A DNA stretch of 64,000 nucleotides from JAJVID01 sp035714085 (GTDB lineage Bacteria > Acidobacteriota > Blastocatellia > RBC074), in the NCBI GenBank assembly GCA_035714085.1, contig DASTMP010000270.1, positions 39,902 through 103,901 of the forward strand, in the 5' to 3' direction. Made by a program: the position numbers and the translations under genes. Of this stretch, positions 35,558 through 46,396 are shown one piece after another (the stretch's first letter is position 1; the number at the start of each line of letters is the position of its first letter). The notes beneath the pieces were generated by a model. That model was not told the DNA's origin and ran no database searches. It was given only the letters and a program-made list of their open reading frames with translations.

Positions 35558-38038
35558 TCAGGCGGACGGATAGATCGCTTGATAAGCGTTGTAGAAATTG
35601 ACCACCTTGAAGACGTAGTCTTTGGTCTGAGCTTTCGCTATCTCGATCACCAGCCTGTCGACGTCGTCATTTCCGGCCCGCGCGATCCAGCGGCGCACGG
35701 AATCTTCGCTGCCGTTATAGGCGGCGGCCACCGCCTGAGGAGAGCCGAATTCCTCGAACAGGTTTTTCATATATTGCGAGCCGAAAAGAATCGCAGTGTC
35801 GGGGTCGTAAAGATCGTCCTGGTCGAAGTCGCGCAGCCCCAACTGAGCCGCGATCTGATTGGCGGTCGAAGTGATGAACTGCATCATCCCGCGCGCGGCC
35901 GCAGAGCTTTTTTCGCGCGGGTTGTAACGCGTCTCCTGCCGGGCGATCGAGAGCGCGAATCGCGGGTCGACGCCCCTCGCGGTCGCGCAGCGGGCGAGTG
36001 AATCGCGATAGGGGAACGGATAGAAGATCTCGGCCACCTCAAGCGGCAGTAATTCCGGCCGGTAATCTTCGGGCAGGCTCCGGAGCAACGGCTCCGAAAA
36101 CTTGACCGTACGGCTCGCGCAATCTCCGCGCGCGCAGGGAAGAGCGAATGCGTAATCGGACTTCGCGACCGAAGTTTGCAGCAATTCCGGCGCGCCTTCG
36201 TCATATAGTCCGAGGAAGAGCAACTCTCCGGCCATAGTTTGATGGCTGTCGTCGCCGGGCGACGTCGCGCCAGATTCGATAGGAGCGGTTCGCCCGACCT
36301 CCGGGATCGGTATTTTCGGAAGCTGGTATCCGGGCAATTTCGAATAGGCCCCGCGGAGGATTTTCAGCATCTCGTCGCGAGTCGCCGAGCCAAGCGCAAA
36401 CCGCAGCGCCTGATTGGCGGCCGATTTCGCCGCTCCGGCCGCGCCTTGCGCCCAGGCCGCACGGGCCTGAGTGATGGACGAGTCGCGTCTGGCTGCCAGC
36501 GAGACGCCGGCGCGAGGGTTTGCGCCGAGGTCGCGCAGTCGCTCGCTCGCGCGGCGCCCGTAATATCCGGCGGCGCCTTCGCGCAATTCGGGCAAGGCCA
36601 GATACTCGTTGATCGCCTCATCAAACTTTCCGAGTTTTTCCAGGCAGTACGCGCGCATGAATGCGACTTCGGGCGCATTGGTCGTCGCTGTCAAACCGCG
36701 CGCATTCAAGTTGCGCGACCTGAGCGCGGTGAAGCGGGCGAGAGCCTGGGCGTAATCGCCCTGCGTCAGCCTGATTTTGGCCTCCTGAAATAGACCGCTC
36801 ACGACTATGAAAGTGTCGTTCACATTGGTCTGCGCGCGCGCGGCCCAGGCCAGCGCATCTCCAAAACGCCCCGCAGAACGCAGCGTGTCAATCGCGTTCA
36901 GATGCGCGTACCCGACATAGTCGCTCTTCGGGTATTCCTTCAGAAAAGCCTCGTAGCGGGCGATTGCGCGCATCCAGTCGCCGAGATACTGATAGCAGTG
37001 GCCGACGTAATAGAAGCCCTGTTCGCCCTCGTCAGTCTGCGGAAATTCGTCGTGAGCGCGCTCGTACCACTTGGCCGCCTCGACGAAATCGTTATCGAGA
37101 AAATAGCCGCGACCGACTTGGAACAGCGCTTCGGCGCGCTTCGCGCTTTGAGGGAAATTATTGATCAGGGTCAGGTAGTGTCGCCGCGCTTCGGCGAAGC
37201 TGCGGTTGAATTGGTAAACGCCGGCGCGGCGAAACGCTTCGGCTTCGGTCAACACGTTCCCCGAGGCAGCGTCAATCCGATCAAGCCCGGCGCATGCGCG
37301 CAGCGAGGCGTCATCCAAAGAGCCGTTTGCTAGCAGCGCCTCGAAAGTCCGCCTCGCCTCATTCGCCCGCTTCATTGCGAGTTGCGCCTCGCCGATCATC
37401 GCCAGCGCGTCGCGCCCTGGCCGGGGCTGCAATCGCATTGTGTCAATCGCGTTCTGGTACTGGCCGGTCTTGAAATAACTGTCGCAGAGCCGCTCGATCG
37501 CGCGTTCGCGCAGCGGATGATCGCCGCGCTGCGAGACGAATTTCCGGAGCAGCTTCTGCTCTTCGGCGTAATCGCCTCTGGCTCGCGCGATTTCAGCCAG
37601 ATGCCACAGCGCATAACCCGCGAGCGACGAATTGCGGTTAAGGACGCGCAGAAAGAACGTCCCGGCTTCGTCTCCGGCCTGCCGGTTCTGCAACAACCGC
37701 GCGAGCAGATAATCGTAATTGTTCCGCGCGAACGCGTCAGGGTCGTTCACCAGCATCCCGCGCAGCAGCGATTCGGCCTCCGCCTGGTCGTTGCGATCCA
37801 TCGCCGCGCGCAACCGCGCGTGCTGTTCCCGAAGCGATTGCGCCTCCGCCGATGATCTCGAATGCCGGATGAGTGGCGGCGCGACGCAAACGAGCAGCGC
37901 CGCGAGGAGCGGCGCGATGAAGAAACGAAGAGGATCACGGATCGAAAATATTACCTTCAAGAAAATGTTTTTAGTTACGAATGAACACGAATAAACACGA
38001 ATCTTATTTCCGATCTCGATAAGCTGTCTGGCCGCCAT
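35558..38038 (-). CDS. Soluble lytic murein transglycosylase-like protein with TPR region
   Basis: An 826-residue exported protein. A membrane/signal segment lies at about residues 37-57. Residues 70-600 are helical TPR-like repeats, as in Slt70. The C-terminal SLT domain has A-R-Q-E-T-R-Y (catalytic Glu), then A-A-R-G-M-M-Q-F and A-A-Y-N-G-S-E. It cleaves peptidoglycan to 1,6-anhydro ends. ATG 38038 has an AGGAG seven bases upstream and is preferred to 38062. The first 30 residues are partly encoded by the hairpin element at 37975-38078, whose loop holds the start codon. Confidence 0.82.
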   Translation of the reverse strand: MAARQLIEIGNKIRVYSCSFVTKNIFLKVIFSIRDPLRFFIAPLLAALLVCVAPPLIRHSRSSAEAQSLREQHARLRAAMDRNDQAEAESLLRGMLVNDPDAFARNNYDYLLARLLQNRQAGDEAGTFFLRVLNRNSSLAGYALWHLAEIARARGDYAEEQKLLRKFVSQRGDHPLRERAIERLCDSYFKTGQYQNAIDTMRLQPRPGRDALAMIGEAQLAMKRANEARRTFEALLANGSLDDASLRACAGLDRIDAASGNVLTEAEAFRRAGVYQFNRSFAEARRHYLTLINNFPQSAKRAEALFQVGRGYFLDNDFVEAAKWYERAHDEFPQTDEGEQGFYYVGHCYQYLGDWMRAIARYEAFLKEYPKSDYVGYAHLNAIDTLRSAGRFGDALAWAARAQTNVNDTFIVVSGLFQEAKIRLTQGDYAQALARFTALRSRNLNARGLTATTNAPEVAFMRAYCLEKLGKFDEAINEYLALPELREGAAGYYGRRASERLRDLGANPRAGVSLAARRDSSITQARAAWAQGAAGAAKSAANQALRFALGSATRDEMLKILRGAYSKLPGYQLPKIPIPEVGRTAPIESGATSPGDDSHQTMAGELLFLGLYDEGAPELLQTSVAKSDYAFALPCARGDCASRTVKFSEPLLRSLPEDYRPELLPLEVAEIFYPFPYRDSLARCATARGVDPRFALSIARQETRYNPREKSSAAARGMMQFITSTANQIAAQLGLRDFDQDDLYDPDTAILFGSQYMKNLFEEFGSPQAVAAAYNGSEDSVRRWIARAGNDDVDRLVIEIAKAQTKDYVFKVVNFYNAYQAIYPSA

Positions 38039-38078
38039 TCTTTTGCTCCTATGCGTGTTCATTCGTGTTCATTCGTGG
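37975..38078. repeat. Hairpin element, word gaacacgaat
   Basis: Left arm: acgaatgaacacgaataaacacgaat (about 37977-38002). Right arm: gtgttcattcgtgttcattcgtgg (about 38055-38078). The loop holds the ribosome site and start codon of the lytic transglycosylase gene; the left arm is translated as part of its N-terminus. Confidence 0.85.
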
Positions 38079-38088
38079 ATAAAATTCT

Positions 38089-39462
38089 TCACTTCACCCT
38101 GCTCGTTTTGCGTTTGATGAAATCCATCATCACGTATTCGCCGAGGCGTAAGCTGGTCGTGAAATACGCCTTGCCGTGGGCGATCTCCGTCATTCGCTTG
38201 ACGAATTCCACGAGGTAGTAATCATCCGTCAACATGAAGGTGTTTACGATGATGCCGGAGCGCCGGCACTGCGCGACCTCGCTGAGCGTCGCATCGACGA
38301 TCATCGGGTCGAGCCCCATCGAATTTTTATAAAGCCTGCGCCCTCCGCCGTCGCCATCGCCCTCACGATGACGGTCGCCATCGATGAACAGCGCGGAAGG
38401 TTTGCCGTCGGTGATCATAATGATCTGCCGCATGTCCTTCTTCTGCGACATCAGGATTCGTCGCGCCAGCTTCAATCCCTCGCAGGTGTTAGTGTGATAC
38501 GGCCCTACCTGCACGCTCGCCAGCTTCGCCAGCGGAACCTCTTCCGCCGAATCGTGAAAAAGCGCGAGCCGCAAACTGTCGCCGGGATATTGCGTGCGGA
38601 TCAGGTGCGCCAGCGCCAGCGCGACGCGTTTGGCCGGCGTGAACCGGTCTTCGCCGTATAGGATCATCGAATGTGAACAATCGAGCATCAACACCGTCGC
38701 GCACGACGATTGATACTCCGATTGCCACACCATCAAATCCTTGTAGTCGAGATCGAGCGGAAGCTTGAGGCCGTCGCGCGCTATGGCGTTGAGCATCGTC
38801 GCCGTGACATCCAGATTGAGCGCGTCGCCGAATTCGTATGGCTTCGACGATTCATAAGCTTCGACGCCGGTCGCCAGGTATCTGGTGTCGTGGCGTCCGA
38901 GCGACGATTTGCCGAAACTGGCCATCAGGTTTTTGAGCGTCTTGTAGCCGAGGAAGTCAATCCCTTTCTCTGTGATCTCGAATTTGATGTTGGGCTTTTT
39001 GTAGTCCCCGGTCTCGCCCTGCCGCTGTTGGTTGTTATGACGCGCGCGACGCGATTGTCCATCTTCGCCGAGCAATGACTCGAGCTCCTCCCGGTCGCCG
39101 ACGGCGTTCAGATATCCTTCCTGCAACAACCTCTGAATCAGCCGGTCGATCAACTCCTCCAACCGCTGGTCACGCGCATTGCCTTCTTCATCGAAGAGCT
39201 GGTTATATTGCTCCTCGTTGAGCAGGCCGGAATCGCGCAGCGCCTCGCGGATCGCCTGCCGCAGACGTTCGAGCGCGTCGTCGTGGCCGAGATCGTCGAA
39301 CTCGTCGTGGTCCCCGTCATGCGACCACCGCCGGTAATGCCTACGGAACTGGTCCTCGAAGCCGCTGCGCAGAAGGTGATCGGTGAGGGCCTCCATCAAC
39401 TCTTCCAGGCTGACGTCGTCCCAACTCTGACCTGTCCATTTGGAATATCTGGTGAAGCGCAT
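38089..39462 (-). CDS. VWA (von Willebrand A) domain protein
   Basis: A 457-residue cytoplasmic protein. An acidic, His/Arg-rich N-terminal half (residues 1-130) and a middle part (about 145-240) precede a VWA domain with the metal site D-C-S-H-S-M near residue 260. A Thr in Y-H-T-N-T-C near 328 and I-T-D-G-K-P near 350 complete the MIDAS. Such proteins often act with MoxR-type AAA+ ATPases, but none lies near here. The ATG at 39462 with AGGA upstream was chosen. Partner unknown. Confidence 0.72.
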   Translation of the reverse strand: MRFTRYSKWTGQSWDDVSLEELMEALTDHLLRSGFEDQFRRHYRRWSHDGDHDEFDDLGHDDALERLRQAIREALRDSGLLNEEQYNQLFDEEGNARDQRLEELIDRLIQRLLQEGYLNAVGDREELESLLGEDGQSRRARHNNQQRQGETGDYKKPNIKFEITEKGIDFLGYKTLKNLMASFGKSSLGRHDTRYLATGVEAYESSKPYEFGDALNLDVTATMLNAIARDGLKLPLDLDYKDLMVWQSEYQSSCATVLMLDCSHSMILYGEDRFTPAKRVALALAHLIRTQYPGDSLRLALFHDSAEEVPLAKLASVQVGPYHTNTCEGLKLARRILMSQKKDMRQIIMITDGKPSALFIDGDRHREGDGDGGGRRLYKNSMGLDPMIVDATLSEVAQCRRSGIIVNTFMLTDDYYLVEFVKRMTEIAHGKAYFTTSLRLGEYVMMDFIKRKTSRVK

Positions 39463-39506
39463 GTGCAAATTCCTGGTGATTCACGTTATTGTTAAAGATC
39501 AGTACA

Positions 39507-39587
39507 GTACAGGGAGCGGTAGCGACTTGGTAAGACTCGATAGTCATACGTCTCTGAGCGGCGCCAGGTCGCTACCGTTCCCTGTAC
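39507..39587. repeat. Hairpin element, word gtacaggga / agcgac
   Basis: gtacagggagcggtagcgac at 39507-39526 pairs with 39568-39587 with a single mismatch; smaller gtac-type words continue outward (agtacagtac to gtaccgtacc). It lies between the divergent VWA gene and the NTF2-FKBP gene, so it may sit in their promoter zone. Confidence 0.85.
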
Positions 39588-39647
39588 CGTACCGACTTAC
39601 CGGCTCGGTAGCACGCGCACATTCTACGGTAAAAGGAGAAGAATTTC

Positions 39648-40496
39648 TTGAAACGAATTTTATCAATCGCAATGCTCGCCCTGTCGCCCCTATTGGCCGC
39701 GCAGCCGGTCTTCACCCAGACCAAAAACAAGGTTGCGAGCCAGGGCAAAGACCGGGGTCTTCAAACTGTCGGCGCCGAAGCCGAGTTGAAGAAGCTGGAA
39801 CGCGAATGGTTCGACGCCGTCGTGAAAGGCGACGCCGAAACGCTCAATCGCATTCTGGCCGATGACTTCTCCGCGCTCAATGACGACGGCAGCTTCATCG
39901 ATAAGGCCAAAATGACCGAGATGTCGCAAGCCGGTCTCGTTAAGCTCGACGAAATCAAGACCGACGAGTTCAAGCTGCGGTTATATGGCAATACGGCGGT
40001 GGTCACGGGGCGCGCGACCTACATTCGCAATCAGAACCCTTTGGGGCAAGGCAGTCACATCGAGATCTGGGTCAAGCGAGCCGGAGTCGCAGGTAGACCT
40101 CGCTGGCAAGCCGTCTCCTGGGTCTCAATGCCGATCAAAGCGTCTGTTTTGGGAGCGAAAGCGGTGACCACTCAATCGGGATTAAGGTACGAAGACATAG
40201 TCGTCGGAACCGGCCCAAGCCCGCAACCCGATCAGGAAGTGACTGTGAATTACACGGGCATGCTCGAAAACGGAACCAAATTCGACAGCTCGCTGGATCA
40301 CGGCGAGCCGCTCAAATTCAAAATCGGCGTGGGACGGGTTATCAAAGGCTGGGATGAAGGCGTGATGACGATGAAGGTCGGCGGAAAGCGCAAGCTCGTG
40401 ATACCGCCGCAACTGGGCTATGGCGCGCGTGGCGTAGGGCCGATCCCGCCGAACGCGACCCTGGTGTTTGAGGTGGAATTGTTAGGCGTACAATAA
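39648..40496 (+). CDS. Exported NTF2-like (DUF4440) - FKBP peptidyl-prolyl isomerase fusion
   Basis: A 282-residue protein with a TTG start behind an AAGGAGAAG site. A signal peptide (residues 1-23) is followed by a DUF4440/SnoaL-like domain (about 45-165; E-L-K-K-L-E-R-E-W-F-D-A and I-L-A-D-D-F). The FKBP domain (about 180-282) is complete: V-N-Y-T-G-M-L, F-D-S-S, G-W-D-E-G, L-G-Y-G and I-P-P-N-A-T. The FKBP half should isomerise prolyl bonds in the periplasm; the role of the NTF2-like half is unknown. The pairing is unusual. Both halves look intact. Confidence 0.85.
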   Translation: MKRILSIAMLALSPLLAAQPVFTQTKNKVASQGKDRGLQTVGAEAELKKLEREWFDAVVKGDAETLNRILADDFSALNDDGSFIDKAKMTEMSQAGLVKLDEIKTDEFKLRLYGNTAVVTGRATYIRNQNPLGQGSHIEIWVKRAGVAGRPRWQAVSWVSMPIKASVLGAKAVTTQSGLRYEDIVVGTGPSPQPDQEVTVNYTGMLENGTKFDSSLDHGEPLKFKIGVGRVIKGWDEGVMTMKVGGKRKLVIPPQLGYGARGVGPIPPNATLVFEVELLGVQ

Positions 40497-40498
40497 AT

Positions 40499-40638
40499 AG
40501 CCACAGAGGCGCAGAGACACAGAGACACAGAGACACAGAGACACAGAGACACAGAGACACAAAGAAAAACGACGTTCTATCCTGCGATCTCTCCTTCTCT
40601 TCCTTTTTCTTTCTCTGTGTCTCTGCGCCTCTGTGGCT
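40499..40638. repeat. Hairpin element, words cacagag / agacacag
   Basis: agccacagaggcgcagagac (and the next six bases) at 40499-40524 pairs perfectly with 40613-40638, a 26-bp stem. A run of seven agacacag units in the left arm loop (40515-40562) has no full counterpart on the right. It lies between the convergent FKBP fusion and ubiD-like genes. Confidence 0.9.
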
Positions 40639-40646
40639 AACGTTCT

Positions 40647-42101
<1,455 letters not shown>

Positions 42102-42107
42102 AGAATC

Positions 42108-42197
42108 GGGGAGTAGGATATGGGGAGTGGGGAATAGGGAATTGAAAGGTATCTCTTACCCCACTCCCTACTCCCTATTCCCCACTCCCCACTCATG
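42108..42197. repeat. Hairpin element, words gggagtgg / gggaatag
   Basis: Left arm ggggagtaggatatggggagtggggaataggg-type words (42110-42150), right arm with complements ccccactccctactccctattccccactcccc at about 42161-42193. It lies between the mocA-like and ubiD-like genes, and its right arm reaches the end of the mocA-like gene. Words match those at 5655 and 7969. Confidence 0.85.
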
Positions 42198-42819
42198 GAT
42201 GCCATTTATGATATTCGTAAATCGGTTTGACGCGCTTGCTCAGCCGCTCGTAATCTTCGGGCAGGTCAATGTCTTCGATTACCGCCGCCGTATCAACCGG
42301 GACTTCGAGCGTGTCGCCGCGGCGTCCGTCGACGAATCGGCGCAAACCTTCCGGCGAGTCTTCGTCGAGTTGCATAATCTCCTCGAAATATTTCGCGGAG
42401 ATTATGACCGGATGTCCGCGCTTGCCTTGGTATGTCGGGAGCGCAATGCCCTTTTCGCCCGCGATGAAAGCGTCAATCAGTGTGTCGATGATCTCTTTGG
42501 TGATCATGGGCTGATCGACCAGCGCGATGAGCGCGGCGTCTTCATTCGGGCTGAGTAAAGCCAGACCGGCTTTGACCGAAGAGAGCATGCCCCGCCGGTA
42601 ATCCTCGTTGATCGCGTATTGCACGCCAGAGCCCGCGAGCGTCTGGCGGATTTCCATCTCGCGATGTCCCAGCACTACGAAAATTTCGGCTAGTTGCGAG
42701 TTGCGCATGTGATGAACGCATTCACCGATGACCGTGCGCTTGCCCCATTTCAGCAGCGGTTTGAACGCGCCCTGCATCCGGCTCGATTCGCCCGCAGCCA
42801 GAAGAATTCCTGAAATCAT
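42193..42819 (-). CDS. MobA/MocA-like nucleotidyltransferase
   Basis: A 208-residue protein of the molybdenum cofactor nucleotidyltransferase family: I-L-L-A-A-G-E-S-S-R-M-Q near residue 5, F-K-P-L-L near 19, and V-D-Q-P near 102. MocA-type enzymes make the cytosine dinucleotide cofactor used by xanthine dehydrogenase-like enzymes, one of which is at the end of this window. Whether it uses CTP (MocA), GTP (MobA) or another NTP cannot be told from sequence. It is near the yhaM-like gene in a same-strand run. Confidence 0.78.
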   Translation of the reverse strand: MISGILLAAGESSRMQGAFKPLLKWGKRTVIGECVHHMRNSQLAEIFVVLGHREMEIRQTLAGSGVQYAINEDYRRGMLSSVKAGLALLSPNEDAALIALVDQPMITKEIIDTLIDAFIAGEKGIALPTYQGKRGHPVIISAKYFEEIMQLDEDSPEGLRRFVDGRRGDTLEVPVDTAAVIEDIDLPEDYERLSKRVKPIYEYHKWHP

Positions 42820-42944
42820 GATGAGAGTTGCGGCCTCCTAGTCATTTGCATTTGAGATATTTGAGCGCTGTGAGAGAAGGCAATAGCTTGCACGAAGCAA
42901 GGCCGGCAATCAAGTACTGGCGGGATAGAACACTCAGCGCGCCG

Positions 42945-44072
42945 TCACTTCTGTTCATTGCCTTTAAACAAATCGGACAATTGTTCGAACGGCGTATTGA
43001 AACTGTCGGGACGGGTCGGTTGTTTTCGCTGCGCGACGGCGCCCTTTTCCGGCTGCGACAATGCGGCGGCGGCGGCCTTCGCCTGATTGTCCTCGGCGAT
43101 TGTCTCCGCCAGCGCGGTGGTTTCGATCGTGCGGCGGCGGTAGACCGGACGCTCGAACATAGGCGAAATACGCGTCCAATCGCCTTCGACCTGAGGCTCG
43201 GCGATCAGCCGCATCATCGCTTCGACCTTCGAGTCGAGGTCGTCCAAGTAGGCCAGCATCAAAGCTTCGGGCGTCGAGGGCAATTTAGGCGAGCCGTATT
43301 CGAGTTTGCCGTGATGCGCGAGCAGCATGTGCAGCAGATGGCGGCGCAACTCGTCGGGGAAGTCGGGAATCTGTTTGATGTGGTCGGCCACCATGATCGT
43401 CTCCATCACCAGATGGCCGATCATCTGACCTTCGTCCGTGTAGCCGAACGCGCGGTCATATGCCAGCTCGTCAATCTTTCCGAAATCGTGCAGCACGGCG
43501 CCCGTCTGCAAAAGGTCGACGTCTATGCCGTCGTAATGCCCGCCCACCTTGCGGCAGAGCTTGACGAGCGAGAGCGAATGTTCGAGCAGACCGCCGAGGT
43601 AAGGGTGATGCATGGTCTTCGCCGCCGGCGCCTTCTTGAATTTCCGCGCCGTGTTCTCGTCCGCGAAGATGCTCTGGAGCAGGCGGCGCAGATGTTCGTT
43701 TTTGAATTCGCCGATGATGTCCATCAACTCGGCGAACATCTCGTCGACGTCGTATTTGGTGGTGGGGAAGTAATCGGACAGGTTGTATTCGCGCTCCTGG
43801 CAGAGCCGCATCCGGTGAAGCGAAATCTGAAGGTGGTTGCGGTAGACGGTGACCAGGCCGCGCGCGAAGACTATGTCGTCGCGGTCGAACGTGTCTATCG
43901 TATCTTCAAAATTGTCCCACCATTGGCCGATGATGTCGCCGGTCTTATCCGAAAGCGTGACGAGCGCGAACTGCCCGCCGGTCTTCTTGTTTCGCAGCTC
44001 TTTCGATTTGACGAGGAAGGTCGTGCTGATCGTTTGATTTGGGGTGAAATCGCGGATGAAGGTTTTTTCCAT
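42945..44072 (-). CDS. YhaM-type 3'-5' exoribonuclease (OB fold plus HD domain)
   Basis: A 375-residue protein. Residues 1-120 form an OB-fold nucleic-acid-binding domain (F-A-L-V-T-L-S-D-K-T-G-D-I-I-G). Residues 155-320 are an HD phosphohydrolase domain with H-S-L-S, L-H-D-F-G-K-I (metal site) and L-L-A-H-H-G-K-L-E-Y-G. This combination is typical of YhaM exoribonucleases. The C-terminal 60 residues are low in complexity and vary in the family. The ATG at 44070-44072 starts the homology. Confidence 0.85.
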   Translation of the reverse strand: MEKTFIRDFTPNQTISTTFLVKSKELRNKKTGGQFALVTLSDKTGDIIGQWWDNFEDTIDTFDRDDIVFARGLVTVYRNHLQISLHRMRLCQEREYNLSDYFPTTKYDVDEMFAELMDIIGEFKNEHLRRLLQSIFADENTARKFKKAPAAKTMHHPYLGGLLEHSLSLVKLCRKVGGHYDGIDVDLLQTGAVLHDFGKIDELAYDRAFGYTDEGQMIGHLVMETIMVADHIKQIPDFPDELRRHLLHMLLAHHGKLEYGSPKLPSTPEALMLAYLDDLDSKVEAMMRLIAEPQVEGDWTRISPMFERPVYRRRTIETTALAETIAEDNQAKAAAAALSQPEKGAVAQRKQPTRPDSFNTPFEQLSDLFKGNEQK

Positions 44073-44141
44073 AGCGGAATTTATATCGCACGCGACGCGC
44101 CCGAAACAATAGAAAAATCCCAATGAAAAATAAATCGGGGA

Positions 44142-45302
44142 TTACGGCTTATTATTGTTATTAGCTGCGGCCTTTGACGCTTCCGCCGCCTTCTTATCTT
44201 TCTCTTTCTCCTTTTCCTTCTTATCCTTCTTCTTCTTGTTGTTGTCGTCCGAATAGGGGACACGCTTAATCTGGGCCGACTTCACCTTCGAGTTCTCGAA
44301 CTGGTATCGCGGGTCGATCTCTATGAACGCGTCGTTGCGCAGTTTGGTAAAGTACTTTTCCTCGTCTTCGCCCGCGTGTTGATCGACCAGGGCGCGTCCG
44401 ATGAGATTCTGTACGCGTTCATCATCGAAGGCCACCTGATTCGGGTCTTTGCGCTGATCGATGTGGAAGATCGAATAACCCGCTTCGAGTTTGATCGGGT
44501 CGGTGACCTCACCCGCCTTGGCGTTCTCCACGACGGCCTTGACCTCGGGCTTGAGATCAGGAATTTTGAACGTGCCCAACGACGAGCCCGGGCTCTTTTT
44601 GCTCGCCTCGTTTTCAGTATACTTCTCAGCCAGGGTATTGAAATCAACCGCGCCCGCGCGCGCCTGAATCACTATATCTTTTGCGCGCTCAAGCGCCTTG
44701 TCCGGGTCTTTGCCGAAAGCGATGAAGATGTTGCTGAGCGTGACTTCGCCCGGTTCGATATATAACTGTTTGTTCTTTTCGTAAAACTCGCGCTTCTCTT
44801 TCTCCGTGAGAGCCCTGTAGATCCTGCCGTAAACCTCCTGCCCCAAGACCGCATCCCTGGAGAACTTCTCCCCGAGAATGCGCTTGAACTCTTCCATCTC
44901 CAAGCCAGCCTCGCGCATCTTCTGTTCGAGGCACTTGTCCGAGTCGCAGTTGGTCTCCTTCATGTACATCAGCATCTGCTGGTTGACCTGGGCGTCGACG
45001 TTGATCGAAAGGTCTTTGGCGCGCTGCACAAGCAATTGATTGTTGATCAGTTCGTCCAGGATGCGCGGCTTCAATTCGTTGAATTGCTTCTCCAGTTCTT
45101 CAGGGCTCAATCCCTTTTTCTTCAGATCTTCGAGAAACTCTCGCTGCGCGGACTCGAAAGTCGAGCGCATGATCACGCCGGCGTTGACGCGCGCAATGAC
45201 CTCATCGATCGGCTTCATATCGCTCTCCTGGGCGCAGGCGACATTCACGCCCAGCAAGGCGATTCCCAGCAATAGGGCTACGTTTATCTGTTTCATATTC
45301 AT
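44142..45302 (-). CDS. Exported SurA/PpiC-type parvulin chaperone
   Basis: A 386-residue protein with a signal peptide (residues 5-24; the Cys after V-A could be a lipidation site, but the box is weak). SurA-like helical regions are followed by a parvulin domain (V-T-L-S-N-I-F-I, T-L-A-E-K-Y-T-E-N, G-S-S-L-G-T-F, G-Y-S-I-F-H-I near residue 290). The tail is a low-complexity run of Lys, Glu and Asn (residues 340-386). It should help fold outer membrane proteins. The ATG at 45302 follows a GAGGAGAAG. It is downstream of a second chaperone gene. Confidence 0.85.
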   Translation of the reverse strand: MNMKQINVALLLGIALLGVNVACAQESDMKPIDEVIARVNAGVIMRSTFESAQREFLEDLKKKGLSPEELEKQFNELKPRILDELINNQLLVQRAKDLSINVDAQVNQQMLMYMKETNCDSDKCLEQKMREAGLEMEEFKRILGEKFSRDAVLGQEVYGRIYRALTEKEKREFYEKNKQLYIEPGEVTLSNIFIAFGKDPDKALERAKDIVIQARAGAVDFNTLAEKYTENEASKKSPGSSLGTFKIPDLKPEVKAVVENAKAGEVTDPIKLEAGYSIFHIDQRKDPNQVAFDDERVQNLIGRALVDQHAGEDEEKYFTKLRNDAFIEIDPRYQFENSKVKSAQIKRVPYSDDNNKKKKDKKEKEKEKDKKAAEASKAAANNNNKP

Positions 45303-45383
45303 AGAGAACTTCTCCTCGGAAAAAGTTTAAAGACGCCCCTCAAGGAACGGGGGGGAATGAAATACTTGCATGACAGTCCGGGA

Positions 45384-46352
45384 TCAAAGGCTCCCCACAT
45401 AATTAAATCCGAGGCGGTCGCGGTTAATGCTGATCTTGGCTCCGGCCATTAGACGCTTGGTCAGATTGTCTATCAAGCCCTGATTCTTCTCGCTCAACAG
45501 CTTATCTTCGATTTCTTTTCGCGCTTTGTCGAGTGGCACGGGCTCCGCGCGCCGCTCCAGTTTGAAGATATGGAACCCGTAATTTGACCGCACCACTTTG
45601 CTGATCGAACCAACTTTGAGAGGGGTAATCGCCTGCTCGAGCACTTGCGGGAGGCGCCGCGCTTCATAATCCATCAACCCGCCGTTGACTGCCGTCGGCG
45701 ACTCGGAGTTCTCTTTCGCCAGCACTGCGAAATCGCCCGGCTTGGCCAACGCCTGCCGGTAGAGCCTCTGCGCCTGATCCTCTTGCGACACTCGGATCTC
45801 GCGCACCAGGAATCCGGACTTCCCCTGATAGCGTTCGGCGTTCTGTTTGTAATACTCCTCAATCTCCTGCGGAGTCACACTCATGTCTTTGAGTTTGAGG
45901 GCCTCCGTCTGGTATTTGAGCATAAGCAGATCGTTGAATATCTCGATGCGGCGTTCGCCGCTTTCAAGAGTCGCCTGGTTCTGATCGGCCCCCTGCGCGT
46001 TTGCCTGCTTGTGCTGCTCTTCGAACGCGCGGCTGATCTCTTCGTCAGTGGGTTTGATGTTGTTTTTGTGCGCCTCCTGAATGATTAACTGTCGCTGGAT
46101 GAATTCGTCCAGCAGTTGGCTGCGCTGCCGATCGCTATCTTCCTGGTTCTGCTCGCTCTGATCAGTGAAATCCGACAGTCGCGATTTGACGAAGCGTTCA
46201 AAAGCGGCCTTGTGCGCGGCCTCCCCATTGATTTCAGCTATCACGGGAGAGTTGTCATCCTGCGACCCCGAATACGAAGACCCGGTCGAGTTGCAAGCGC
46301 CGAAAGGGGCGCAGATCAGGATGATGGCAAGCGCCGATATTTTGACTCGCAT
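45384..46352 (-). CDS. PrsA/SurA-type parvulin lipoprotein
   Basis: A 322-residue protein. Residues 1-20 form a lipoprotein signal (I-L-I-C-A-P-F-G-A-C, lipobox F-G-A-C). Helical SurA_N-type regions precede a parvulin domain (F-L-V-R-E-I-R-V, D-F-A-V-L-A-K-E-N-S-E-S, G-L-M-D-Y, N-Y-G-F-H-I-F-K-L-E). It would be a membrane-anchored periplasmic foldase. It is transcribed ahead of the SurA-like gene, probably as one operon, from the promoter at 46397-46425. Confidence 0.85.
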   Translation of the reverse strand: MRVKISALAIILICAPFGACNSTGSSYSGSQDDNSPVIAEINGEAAHKAAFERFVKSRLSDFTDQSEQNQEDSDRQRSQLLDEFIQRQLIIQEAHKNNIKPTDEEISRAFEEQHKQANAQGADQNQATLESGERRIEIFNDLLMLKYQTEALKLKDMSVTPQEIEEYYKQNAERYQGKSGFLVREIRVSQEDQAQRLYRQALAKPGDFAVLAKENSESPTAVNGGLMDYEARRLPQVLEQAITPLKVGSISKVVRSNYGFHIFKLERRAEPVPLDKARKEIEDKLLSEKNQGLIDNLTKRLMAGAKISINRDRLGFNYVGSL

Positions 46353-46396
46353 AATCCTATTTGTCCGTATGGGGATGACTCAGATTTTGACGCCAA

